From: Lethocerus indicus | Taxonomy: Eukaryota > Arthropoda > Insecta > Hemiptera > Belostomatidae | Direction of reading: 5' to 3' | NCBI GenBank assembly: GCA_019843655.1 | Contig: JACDQD010000001.1 | Span: 46,336,443-46,400,442, forward strand | DNA length: 64,000 bases | Shown: positions 55,525 through 64,000 of the stretch, piece by piece | How positions within the stretch are numbered: the stretch's first letter is position 1 | Layout of the letters: each line of letters opens with the position of its first letter | Program-made: the position numbers and the translations under genes | The notes under the pieces: model-generated | What the model saw: only the letters and a program-made list of their open reading frames with translations | What the model was told of the DNA's origin: nothing | Database searches by the model: none

Positions 55525-56970
55525 TTCTAGTTGATTGGTGGGACGCTGTGGGTAAGGGATGAATTAAATCGTGAAATATGTTATACTGCAATGCATAATT
55601 CTTTAATTCTTAAAGAACTTAAGAAGAAGGACGTAGGTATTAAAAAAGAAATATTTAAACTATTTTTGGTAAAAGAGGAATTTAAATTGAACGATAGAAC
55701 CGCCAATACAGGCAGTGGTTGCCGCATCTGCCGCTTCGGGCAGAAGGCGCTGTTATCAATCTCCGATCCAAAAAAGACGCACTAATCATACTCCAATTAA
55801 TGGTATCTAAATTTTTATGGTAAATTTATTCTGCAATCTGTAAAGATTGCGTGTATACTGCACGATATTAAGCAAGGGCAACATGTTTTATACTTCCAGT
55901 AAGTCGTTGTAACGACTTAAAGTAGGGGTTCGATGCACTGCCTTGAAATTGAGGTCACGTAAGCCCTAAGGACTCCCTTCACAGCCCACACTTGTTTTCC
56001 TTTTGGTCTTGGCAGATCCCTTAGGACCGGGGCTCCGTTTAGGGATGCGTATCATTTACCGTCCCGAACTTTGTTACTTAAGTGTCTGGCTCCCAACGGT
56101 AGTAGAATACAGTGCAGTAAGTCGAGACAAATGTTATAATAAAATCTGAAAATAAATACTTTCAACTGCGGTCAAACTTCTGCTTGAAATATACCTTACA
56201 TTTCGGATCTTTCGTTCGAATTTTTAATCGCGTCTGGAAAGGGCATCTCTGTGTACAGGTCGGGCTCTTTTGCAACGCTGGGAAGTCCTTGAAGTGCCTG
56301 TAAAGGGTATGAGAACACAACGGCCCTTGTGAACTTACGAATGCTCGGCTTAGATGCGGACTTACTAAATTATTAACTCGTTATGCAGATCATCATCAAT
56401 CGTTGCCAAAGACAGACCGATTTCCTCCTGCCGGGACTATGTTTCATTTAAGTGACTTAAAGCTACAATAACTCATCTCATTAATGCGAGTTGATATAAA
56501 CAATTATTTCGGAAGGATTTTTAATATCAATATGCTTTTATTACATTTTTTTGGGGCAGTTATCACCGTATCAACTTAAAATTTTTTCGTACTTCAATAT
56601 ATTTTAGTTAAGTGAAAGAGGTTCGAAAAAGCAGTAACGGGTTCGAAACACGAATCAGGTTCATTCTCAGATTCCACGCTATGTACAGAACACAATGTTA
56701 TCATTTACAATAATGAATTGTTGGGCTCTCAAGAACAACGAAAGTCGCCTATTTTGCGTTTATGCCGTTTCCAGTACCGAAGTTAGTGAGAGACAGTTTT
56801 TTCTCATTCTCATTCATCCGGTTGGCTACAGTGAAAGTTTTGTTCTCAAACTGCCCGTGACTGTTTCATTAAAATTTAATTAATGTCGTGGTTTTCTCAG
56901 TCTTCTCTCTCCCCACGCCGGTTAGAGCTATCGCTTGAACTGTTTTGGCTGAATATTACGGATGTTGCGA
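55520..56970. other. No recognised gene
   Basis: An 84-codon plus frame (55531-55785) is mildly protein-like (lysine-rich, KELKKKDVGIKKEIFKLF) but starts at ATG within the flank of a microsatellite and matches no family I know. At 56828-56862, CAGTGAAAGTTTTGTTCTCAAACTGCCCG recalls words at 42.1 and 58.45 kb. Confidence 0.4.
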
Positions 56971-56974
56971 TTTA

Positions 56975-57130
56975 AAAAAGTCTAAAAGAAGTTTAATAGA
57001 AGTCTAAAAGGAATCTAACTGGAGTCTATGAGGAGTTCGAAAGGAGTGTAAAAGGTGTTTAAAAGGAGTCTGTAAGGAATTTCAAGTAGTCTAAAAGTAG
57101 ATTAAATGAAGTTTAAAAGAAGTCTAATGA
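56975..57130. repeat. 12-13 bp minisatellite
   Basis: Degenerate units of the form AGTCTAAAAGGA or AGTTTAAAAGGA are repeated about 12 times. They include AGTCTAAAAGGAATC, GGAGTCTATGAGGAGT and GGTGTTTAAAAGGAGTC. No coding frame is conserved. Confidence 0.85.
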
Positions 57131-57513
57131 TTAAGCTACAATTACTTCAGAAGCTCCTCGAATGAAGCGTGAGGTATTTCCGATTGAGGTATAAATGGCC
57201 TCATATTATACTTTCGGTAGTAGGCGTTGAAATATCTCCGTTTCTCTTCCCCAATCTCCGAATAGCCCCGGGTAAGGGTTTAAGTTGAGCCCCCTTTGAA
57301 GCTGTATCGTCACCGGCGATGTTTCTATACCGGCATTTTTCGCCGTTTTTCCGGCAGATAGGTGACGGCTTCATCGGAGCTATCTCTCCTTCGTGGGGTA
57401 ATTCTCTGGAGAAAATGTATCCCACCTAGTCGAGACCCGGCAATGTCACCGATCCAATGTGGAAGGCTCTATGAAATGATAAAAATATATATTTTTTAAC
57501 TACCTCAACTGTA

Positions 57514-57690
57514 CAATACAATCAGTGCCATTGATGTTAAAGTTGCACTAATAACAAATATAGCATAATGGATGAGAACCCCACCGGCATTCCCCCTTTT
57601 TTAATTTCTTTTCTTTTCCCGGTATGTTTAAATCACGTGGTCACTTCTCTTTCAGGCGTCTCTAAAGAACTTTGGGGATGTAGCAACCGG
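57514..57690 (-). pseudogene. Jockey-1b ORF2 end and 3' UTR
   Basis: The minus frame reads PKVL, stop, RRLKEK, stop, PRDLNIPGKEKK, a decayed form of the RRLKRKWPRDLNIPEK ending. Beyond it, the plus strand GAACCCCACCGGCATTCCCCCTTTTTT and CATTGATGTTAAAGTTGCACTAATAACAAATA match the copy at 19.5-19.6 kb, extending the shared UTR to about 57514. Confidence 0.65.
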
Positions 57691-59270
57691 AAGTAATTAT
57701 TATTCAGTAACATTTCAGTTATCAGCAATCAATCAAACTACTTATCAATTGGATATATTTCGACGCTAATAAAGCTATATTTTCTTAATTACCGACACTC
57801 TCTTTCAGCTAATTCCCTTGCGGTTTTGGGAAACTTCATCCTAAGCCCCATTTAAAGTGCTTATATTTTCTCCCGGGGCCTGAGGGTTACTCCCTTACAA
57901 ATGGTGTTAAAGCTGCACTCTGAATTAGTTTGGGGGGGAGGGGTAGGAGTCGGATTAGGTAATTTAGTTAGGGAGTCTGACAAGTTGGTCTCACTTCCCC
58001 ATTCAGCGGTTTTTGCTTTCTTTCGGGTCTTCAGTGAGTCGGCTTTTCACAACTTACTTTTCTCGTAAATTTCTTCTTGGATTCAATTGGAACATTTCGA
58101 TGACTGTTACTGAAAAAAAGAAAAAGAAACAGTCGCGGAGAAACAAAATACGATGCATTATCGAGTGGATGAATAAACTAAAACTCGAAAACTAGAGCAA
58201 GAAAAATAAAACAATAAAAATTTACTCCTAGTCTAAGTACACTGGAAGAGTTCAGACTAATCCAGCTAAGGGTTGAGTCAACGGTACTCTTAATTTAAAA
58301 TTTAAAATATGGTGATTTTAATTGTCGTATAATATAAATACTTATATACAATTATTACAGTTATTACTACACGGGGAGAAGTCAGGCTTTGAATTGAAAG
58401 AATCAAATAATAGACTAAAAATATCTTTTTTCCTTCTTTTTGGAGTCAAAGTTTTGGTCTCAACACTGCCTGGCGGTTGATTAAAAGCGTGTAACTGAAT
58501 TAAGTCATCGGTCCTACCGACGCTAGGGTTAAGCACATCCTATCTCCTAACATTGGCACGTAGTTTTATATATACTGCCTTTTATTATTAACTACATTTT
58601 TTAAGAGATACCTGGACACAGGTTCTTTAACCCTGAACTCCGAACTTATTTATTCCTCCTCATGCGTAATCTTCGCTAGGGCCACTCTTTTTGTTTCCGA
58701 GCAAAGCGGCCTATCCGTGCTCCCGACCGTGGCAGGTGTCTCGCGGATGAAAATCCTGATCTCGAGATTCTGGATCGATCGGGGAAAAAAGTAATAAAAC
58801 AAAATTTTAAAAAGTCCGTCCTCGGAGTCCGGTAATCTCCACCGGGCAGTTCCAAGTGCCCTGTCGATTTAATCGCGTTGAGGCCGGTTCGGTACCGAAA
58901 GGCGTAGAACCAAATCCCGGTCTAGCGAATCGGAAAATGCGGACTAACGTGCAGACGGGTCGGGACTTAACGGCGTTTCAGGGCCTTTACCGCGGTTACC
59001 TACAGTGCGATCCCGGTTTAATTAGCGACGTCGATTCATTCCTGGGGGGGTGGGGGATGAAGCCCACCACCGCCCCCGAAATAAGTCCTTACAACTTTAC
59101 CTGAGGATACCTTAGCTCCGTTATCAAAAGTGCTCTAACTCAGATAACTGCGTGCAAAATTATTGGTTCTAGTGGTTAGCTGACCGGCATTTGGATATAG
59201 ATATAAACACGTCCCTATACATATGTATGTCCTCATGAACGTACAATTTAAACGAACATATTAGATATAT
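57691..59270. other. No recognised gene
   Basis: At 58448-58500 a block (AAAGTTTTGGTCTCAACACTGCCTGGCGG, then AAAAGCGTGTAACTGAATTAAG) matches 42103-42160 in order. A GC-rich tract at 58800-59100 has an 82-codon plus frame without a recognised domain. Confidence 0.4.
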
Positions 59271-59272
59271 CT

Positions 59273-59665
59273 GTTATGTTTGATCTGCGAGGGCTTGGAA
59301 TATCGTAGTTTTCTCGATCTTCTATCTTTTCTCGGTGGTTTGGTCTTGCGCTAGACCAGTTTCGTCTGCTCGCTATCTTCGGTAGCTATATCTGGCAGAT
59401 GGGATACTTGTGGATAATTCTGTCTGCAACCTGAGTAGGTTTTCATGTCGCCTATGTGGGTTATTCCCTTTTTTCGGTGTTTGGGAATGCCATCCATCGT
59501 TCTTATTAGATCTTAGGGATTTGGATTAGATTAGATAGTAGGGATTTGGTTATGCGGCCTATATCTCTTTTGATGTATATACGTAGTAACTTTGTCATAT
59601 TCTCGATTGTGCCAATTTCTTTGCCTTTTCTACCCGGATGCATTTAGTTTTAGTGAGCTGTTTAA
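59273..59665 (-). pseudogene. Penelope-like element: GIY-YIG C-terminal region and tail
   Basis: Right to left, one minus frame reads KCIRVEKAKKLAQSRI, stop, QSYYVYTSKEI. After further stops it gives SKSLRSNKNDGWHSQTPKKG. This follows the C-terminal pattern of GIY-YIG Penelope-like proteins: (F/W)-KAK-L ... YY ... REA-EI ... N-(K/R)-D-G-W. The tail follows, with plus-strand words GATCTGCGAGGGCTTGGAATA, GTGGTTTGGTCTTGCGCTAGACCAGTTTCGTCTGCTCGC and ATCTTCGGTAGC. The catalytic GIY-YIG part is not readable. A plus frame of 95 codons (59592-59879) overlaps in antisense and is rejected as a gene. Confidence 0.55.
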
Positions 59666-60405
59666 GTTTTTTGCTCCGTGGTCGGGGCTGATGTGGTTAG
59701 CGATGTATTTTATGGCTTTTATGTACAAAACTAGGGAATATATTGGACGTTTTTATGCAATAAAACGAATATGGGTATATACTAATGATATTATCGGGGT
59801 TTTGTCTATCACTATTCAGTTACTGATGCTCATATTTTTGGCCCTTTTGGACAACATTTCGGACCGTATTTTTTTCTGACGCAGTAATAAAATAAATCGA
59901 AAACAGGCGGGGTATACACAATATTGGACCCTTTTATTTGCCCGATTGCCCCTATTGTCGATAAAGGAGGGAATTACAGGCTCACATCTGGCCCTACCTC
60001 TAAAAGGCGAGAAAGCCCGGGCGGCCATTAAATAACTTCTGCACGCCAAGTTGGGGCAAAGTGTCGTGGAACGCGATACTAGCCAATGGTTTATTTGGTC
60101 GTAACCGGAAACAACGGGCGATCGCCGTTAAAAGCCATGTCGACTTATGACGGGCAATTCGAAACTAATATTGGCTTTCAGAGACGATACATCAATCAAA
60201 ACTGGCCGATATTTTGCTTTAAAAAATAATCCCAACATATGCATTAAACTGGTAACAAAGTTTTGTTGAAGGATTTCGGAATAAACAGTGCCACTCTACA
60301 GCTCGTCACTGTTCCTAACAATCAACAACGATCGGTATCTGTTAGAAATATACAATTTAGATTCGTTACATTCTTAAATTTGTATCTTTTTTTTAATTGT
60401 AAGTT
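59666..60405. other. No recognised gene
   Basis: No identifiable feature apart from poly-T runs near 60385-60410. Confidence 0.45.
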
Positions 60406-60407
60406 TT

Positions 60408-60525
60408 TTTTAACCGCACTATCCGCTCTGATTTGAAAGTCCCGTTCGTTAATGAATTATCGGTTTCCCGATATAAATCCCCAAAAACTATGCCATCACT
60501 ACGATTCTTCGATTCGGCAGCTCTG
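60408..60525 (+). pseudogene. Jockey-1 ORF2 C-terminal fragment, plus strand
   Basis: The plus frame reads TIRSDLKVPFVNELSVSRYK, then SPKTMPSL and FFDSAAL, stop. It corresponds to TI-SDLKVPFV-EL-ASRYKSF in the copies at 9.3 and 37.4 kb. The match stops where a minus-oriented Jockey-1b copy begins. Confidence 0.65.
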
Positions 60526-60527
60526 TA

Positions 60528-60640
60528 GAAACCCACTGGCTTTCCCCCCTTTACAATTTTATTTATTCATTTTTCCGGTATATTTATTCCGTAAGGAACT
60601 TTTGGGCTGTCGAGATATGGGGCTTAAATAAGTTCCGAAC
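60528..60640 (-). pseudogene. Jockey-1b ORF2 end and UTR, minus strand
   Basis: Plus-strand AAACCCACTGGCTTTCCCCCCTTT and TTTTTCCGGTATATTTATTCCGTAAGGAAC match the UTR and C-terminal region at 19.6 and 57.6 kb. The codons for RLKRKWPRD are deleted, so KVPY-type sequence joins directly to the N-I-P-E-K end. Confidence 0.6.
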
Positions 60641-60867
60641 AGTCTACGGAAAGACTGTTTGGGCTCGAAATCGATTTGAAACGTTACGGCGGGTACCTGG
60701 TACGATTCCTAGCGGCTACACGGGAACCAATTAAAAATATGACTGAAATTTAGAAGATAGACTATTGTTCCGAAGTCCAATATTCTGGGATAATCAAATC
60801 CCGCATTAACCTGAAATCAATGTATTGGATAAGTATTTTAAAAATCATTATTTTTTCTCTCACACAC

Positions 60868-60960
60868 GCCCTAAAAGGAAGTGGCCACGTGATTTAAACA
60901 TAACAGAAAAATATATAAAATTTTAAAAAGGATGTGGAAAGCCAGCTACGTGCAATCTCA
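60868..60960 (+). pseudogene. Jockey-1b ORF2 C-terminal end, plus strand
   Basis: The plus frame RPKRKWPRDLNITEKYIKF ends in a stop. AAAAGGATGTGGAAAGCCAG then follows, a decayed form of the AAAAGGGGG-AAGCCAGTGGG UTR word. It retains the full K-R-K-W-P-R-D-L-N-I motif and is one of the best-preserved ends. Confidence 0.65.
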
Positions 60961-60964
60961 ACAG

Positions 60965-61527
60965 AATTGAAAATACATCAACTGTTTACCGATTTCAATT
61001 AAGGACGGAAAAACCGTTGTAAGAGGAATATCACCAGATTGGATTTGCATTTGTTTTGTACTGTTAAAGAATTTTACAATCTTCTAAAGGGCAAGCATAG
61101 TTTCTTGATATACTTTCTTTTAAGTCATTATATTATGAATTACGATCTTTTTTTTAAATGATTTATACGACCGAGAAGGTATTTTAGATCGTGTATTCTT
61201 GGTTAATTTACAAAGCGAGGCTGATTATGATACATTAAAGGGAAAGAAGAAGGGTTTTAGAAATTGGAGAGATGGGACGTCTGTTACAGTGGCCTCTTCT
61301 CAAAGGTGCTGTCGGGGCCTATTACGAAGAGGGGGTGTAAAACGAGTTTTATTGCGGGCTGGTGGATAATTTATTACCCCGTCATTATTATCCTGCCGCG
61401 TATTTTTTCGCTCGTCTCAAATCCACCCGTTAAACGAGAAGAGAAACAGATCAGCCATTAGGGCATTCTCGTGCAAGGAGGTTGTTATATTAAACTAATG
61501 GACAGCGATTAGTAAACAGTGCTGGTC

Positions 61528-61577
<50 letters not shown>

Positions 61578-62420
61578 CAAAATAAAATATAAATAGAGCT
61601 GTTAGTAGGAAAATGTTTAAGTTTTAAATTTTGTTAACCGTTCTACCTGTTTTTTGTTGCGCGTCCTTGTACAGTAAAAAACAGCGAAGTTTGCGGCTGT
61701 CTGTACATTTTCCCGCCTTTAGTAAAGTCTTTCTGATAAACCCAAAAATATACTAGTTAGTCACTTCTCTATGTGGGGTTCTTCGAAAGCGATTTTTTTT
61801 AAGCCAGGTTTGATTAAAGAAAACTGTAAGGTGTTCGGAATCGCAGATTAAAAATGGGGGTTGGGCGGGGGCGGACTCTCCGGAAAATTAATCATTTCCG
61901 GACCTGAGTAGCTTATTCGGTGTATTATTAATCTGGAAATATTTCGTCGCCCGAGCTATGTCTCGTTCTTTCCTTAAAATATTAAATTTCTTTTTACGTT
62001 AGATTACTTTATCTGTCTATATTAAGGGGATTTCGGCACTACATTATTGCAGAAGGGCCTTTATTATAGTACTTATTAATTTCGGAAATACTCCGAATCG
62101 TTTCAATTTGGATTTCCGCACGGCGTTCCGAAGTTATTTAAGCAATTAAAAAAGTCAATCGAGTAAAAACTCGGCGATAGATTTCGCGCACAAGCCTCGA
62201 CCTCGACCTGACGTAGGATCACTGCCATTTATTTAGGCCTCTCATCTCATTAAAACTTTCTTAATCACCAAAGAACGAATTCCGATTTAAACCGTATTTC
62301 CGAATATCATTTACTGAAAATTGTAATTGCGACGAGTAGTTTACATTACAATTCGATTCTTCCCCAGACTAATTTAATTCTTCCTCTTTTTCTCATTATT
62401 ATTATGGACTATTCATTTTT
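60965..62420. other. No recognised gene; (TA)n tract
   Basis: A (TA)n tract lies at 61529-61575. A 65-codon plus frame (61264-61461) has no recognised domain. Confidence 0.5.
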
Positions 62421-62421
62421 A

Positions 62422-62443
62422 AATTTATCAAATTTGATAAATT
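62422..62443. repeat. 22-bp perfect palindrome
   Basis: AATTTATCAAATTTGATAAATT is its own reverse complement. It is AT-rich, so chance is a real possibility. Confidence 0.6.
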
Positions 62444-62924
62444 AATTTTCATTTTTATCGCTATTTTTGCTCCCAAATAGCTGAATATGGGCGCAAGACC
62501 CTATAAATTTAGCTAGGACCAATTCGATAATTTTTCGGTGCCTATTGAATAATCGATATGAGAGCAGTTTTATTAAATGTATAATTAAACAAAAGAATTT
62601 TTTGTTAGTCCTCTCAGCGGGCCCCAGTCGTGCATATATCGGTTCACCTTCGGATAGTTTAAATCTACGGCGAGTCAATATAATGGAAAAAGAAATCGTG
62701 AAATCGGCACGAATCCAGCTGCTTTTGTGCCGTCCGCCGGTTAAAGCGAATATCACGCATGTGGGCCTAATTGGGGGAAGAAGGCCGAGCTGACGTCTCA
62801 ACCTTACAATTCACAATTTGCGAATATTCTATATATCTATAAATACACTTAGACTATTCCAACTCCTTGATTTAATTTGCCCCAATGTATGGTTGATATT
62901 TGTGATTGAAGGAAAATTCTCTCC

Positions 62925-63060
62925 GCCACCGGGATTCGAACCCATGCCCTTTAACGCCGCCCCACTTTCGACAGTATTCAATTACATATTAAAAATACTT
63001 AATTTTGTCTTGTTATACACAGGATATCGCAGACAATATACCTGTTGCTTGATACACGCA
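62925..63060 (-). repeat. tRNA-like arm plus K-type repeat
   Basis: The minus strand carries GGGCATGGGTTCGAATCCCGGTGGCGG, with a good T-arm/B-box core (GGTTCGAATCC). I find no matching A box or cloverleaf, so a tRNA gene is not supported. About 70 bases away on the plus strand, ACACAGGATATCGCAGACAATATAC matches the start of composite part K at 44.22 kb. It looks like retroelement UTR or SINE material. Confidence 0.5.
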
Positions 63061-63308
63061 AATGTGGAGGGCTAATCTTCAATAAAAAACTGTGTATACT
63101 TATTAAGCCAAGCGGTGTATGCCTGTGTTTGAGATTGAGTATTTCAAATTTCAAACAAGTTTATTTCATTAAATACATATAATACATCGATGAGACAATA
63201 TACAAATGGTGATTCCTACATGCATACCGGCCTATTGGCCTTACTACATACATATACTTAAGTATTATGGTACATTGCTCGTGGATATTTAACAATTTTG
63301 TATTGATA

Positions 63309-63416
63309 ATCGGGAAAATATACAATAAAAACCCGAGAACTTAAGCTACACGACCGGTCGTATACCGTCGTTAGCACTATGCACTATAGGCACTTTAGCT
63401 GGCACATCTACAGCTT
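63309..63416 (-). mobile_element. Jockey-2 3' UTR next to its ORF
   Basis: It lies directly beyond the stop codon of the Jockey-2 frame. Plus-strand words GATAATCGGGAAAATATACAATAAAAACCCGAGAACTTAAG and ACGACCGGTCGTATACCGTCGTTAGCAC define the UTR used to find the detached copies at 11.4, 44.3 and 53.2 kb. Confidence 0.65.
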
Positions 63417-63998
63417 TCACTGCACTGTTTCACTTTCACTTTGATTGGTGGGTCTTCTAGCTCGGCTTGAGGATCCACCTCCTTGCGGTACGTCTTTTGG
63501 GTGGCCAGTGGGGATTTGGAGTTTGTCTCTGTGTTTGGTCGTTATTTTGTCTATTATTTCGTCCAGTTTAGGTGTCTGGGCCAAGTCGTGTACGTGTTCT
63601 GTTCGTGTTCTTGGGGGTATGTCGAGGGCTATACGGAGGCATTTGTTCTGTGTGATTTGTAGTTTTTTCAAGTGTGTGTTGGCTGCGTTACGCCAAACGG
63701 GACACGCGTAAAGTAGGGAGGGCCTGATTATTGTTTTGTATACGGTCAGTTTCGACCACTCATTGAGCACCTTTGACTTGAGAAGACAGTAGAGTCTTCC
63801 TAGTTTGCTTTTGGCCTGCTGGTTTACAGCCTGTATATGAGTTGACCACAGCAACTTTTCGTCTATGTGCAGTCCGAGGTATTTGACCGATTTCTTTAGG
63901 GGCACGTCTGTGTTCCGGATTCGGAGTACTGTCGGTTTGTTTTTCGTCGTCCGCGGGTTCGTAAAAAGAATCGCTTCAGTTTTCGACGCGTTAGTCTT
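63417..63998 (-). CDS. Jockey-clade LINE ORF2, C-terminal part, open at the window edge
   Basis: The frame has no stop from 63419 to the right edge, giving 194 codons at least. It starts inside the protein with KTNASKTEAILFTNPRTTKN (the N-x-x-KTE-x-L-F motif that follows the RT catalytic box). Next come LKKSVKYLGLHIDEKLLWST (thumb, YLG motif), YKTIIRPSLLYACPVWRNAA (I-RP-L-YA-PVW) and LQITQNKCLRIALDIPPRTR. It ends RARRPTNQSESETVQ and a stop. This order is typical of Jockey/I-type ORF2 after the RT domain. In an intact element the RT palm with YADD and an apurinic endonuclease would lie to the right, outside the window. The intact frame contrasts with every other copy here and suggests a recent insertion. 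Confidence 0.88.
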   Translation of the reverse strand, partial: KTNASKTEAILFTNPRTTKNKPTVLRIRNTDVPLKKSVKYLGLHIDEKLLWSTHIQAVNQQAKSKLGRLYCLLKSKVLNEWSKLTVYKTIIRPSLLYACPVWRNAANTHLKKLQITQNKCLRIALDIPPRTRTEHVHDLAQTPKLDEIIDKITTKHRDKLQIPTGHPKDVPQGGGSSSRARRPTNQSESETVQ

Positions 63999-64000
63999 GA

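Noticed and set aside
59592..59879. 95-codon plus-strand hydrophobic frame resembling a membrane protein
   Set aside because: The opposite strand reads as a decayed Penelope-like C-terminus; the hydrophobic look comes from antisense of A-rich coding sequence.
62925..62955. tRNA gene from the GGTTCGAATCC box
   Set aside because: No A box or acceptor-stem pairing at the right distance; only the T-arm-like word is present, and similar words occur in repeat part L.
1..64000. CRISPR array, bacterial operon or integron-like structure
   Set aside because: No regularly spaced identical repeats with unique spacers, no ribosome-binding sites or gene-dense coding; the sequence is eukaryotic in character.
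1..64000. Telomeric or rDNA repeats
   Set aside because: No runs of TTAGG/TTAGGG and no stretch resembling conserved rRNA cores were seen.

Overview
The window looks like gene-poor, AT-rich nuclear DNA from an animal, most likely an arthropod. The evidence is the set of retroelements (Jockey-clade LINEs, Penelope-like elements, an RTE-type tail), many long (TA)n tracts, and no compact gene layout. No host gene could be recognised. Nearly all long ORFs are unconvincing: they are shadows of repeats, run through microsatellites, or have no recognisable domain. The species cannot be named from this sequence.

What can be read is a graveyard of non-LTR retrotransposon 3' ends. I distinguish three Jockey-like groups. 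Jockey-1 has an ORF2 ending in an R-R-L-K-R-K-W-P-R-D motif, followed by a 3' UTR with a recurring AGTACCATCAATGG word; a sister form, Jockey-1b, ends RDLNIPEK. Copies lie near 6.8, 9.3, 12.3, 16.0, 19.6, 28.3, 30.8, 31.0, 34.9, 35.7, 37.2, 47.3, 48.2, 53.4, 57.6, 60.4, 60.6 and 60.9 kb. Jockey-2 is represented by an open reading frame running off the right edge (63417-63998, minus), a deleted copy at 13.6 kb, and dispersed copies of its probable 3' UTR at 11.4, 17.6, 40.3, 44.2 and 53.2 kb. Jockey-3 has a C-terminus and UTR at 49.1 kb and UTR copies at 10.7 and 25.6 kb. A separate RT palm fragment (PGPDG, then SYKPIALTS) lies at 50.3-50.75 kb and is joined to an RTE/SINE-like tail.

A second family looks like the 3' end of a Penelope-like element (17.3, 39.2, 42.8, 46.2, 51.9, 59.3 kb). 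Two of its copies are foldbacks, with left and right arms in opposite orientation. Cut-and-paste elements are also present: a clear 333-bp Tc1/mariner-type MITE sits inside a (TA)n microsatellite (53540-53872), and a probable hAT-type element with degenerate ends lies at 24140-24848. A possible solo LTR lies at 37556-37862.

Tandem structures include a roughly 190-210 bp repeat at 44.75-45.48 kb in which each unit carries AGGTCA-N4-AGGTC, a 12-13 bp minisatellite at 57 kb, a TGTAAATTG-type minisatellite at 40.4-40.7 kb inside a composite repeat, a 67-bp duplication at 52.2 kb and a duplicated segment near 50 kb. By my reading, retroelement fragments on the minus strand outnumber those on the plus strand by about two to one. 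The working picture is intergenic or intronic DNA built up by nested, 5'-truncated insertions and then decayed. I saw no candidate for a new protein-coding system; the more unusual material is in the foldbacks, the composite repeat and the tandem array.
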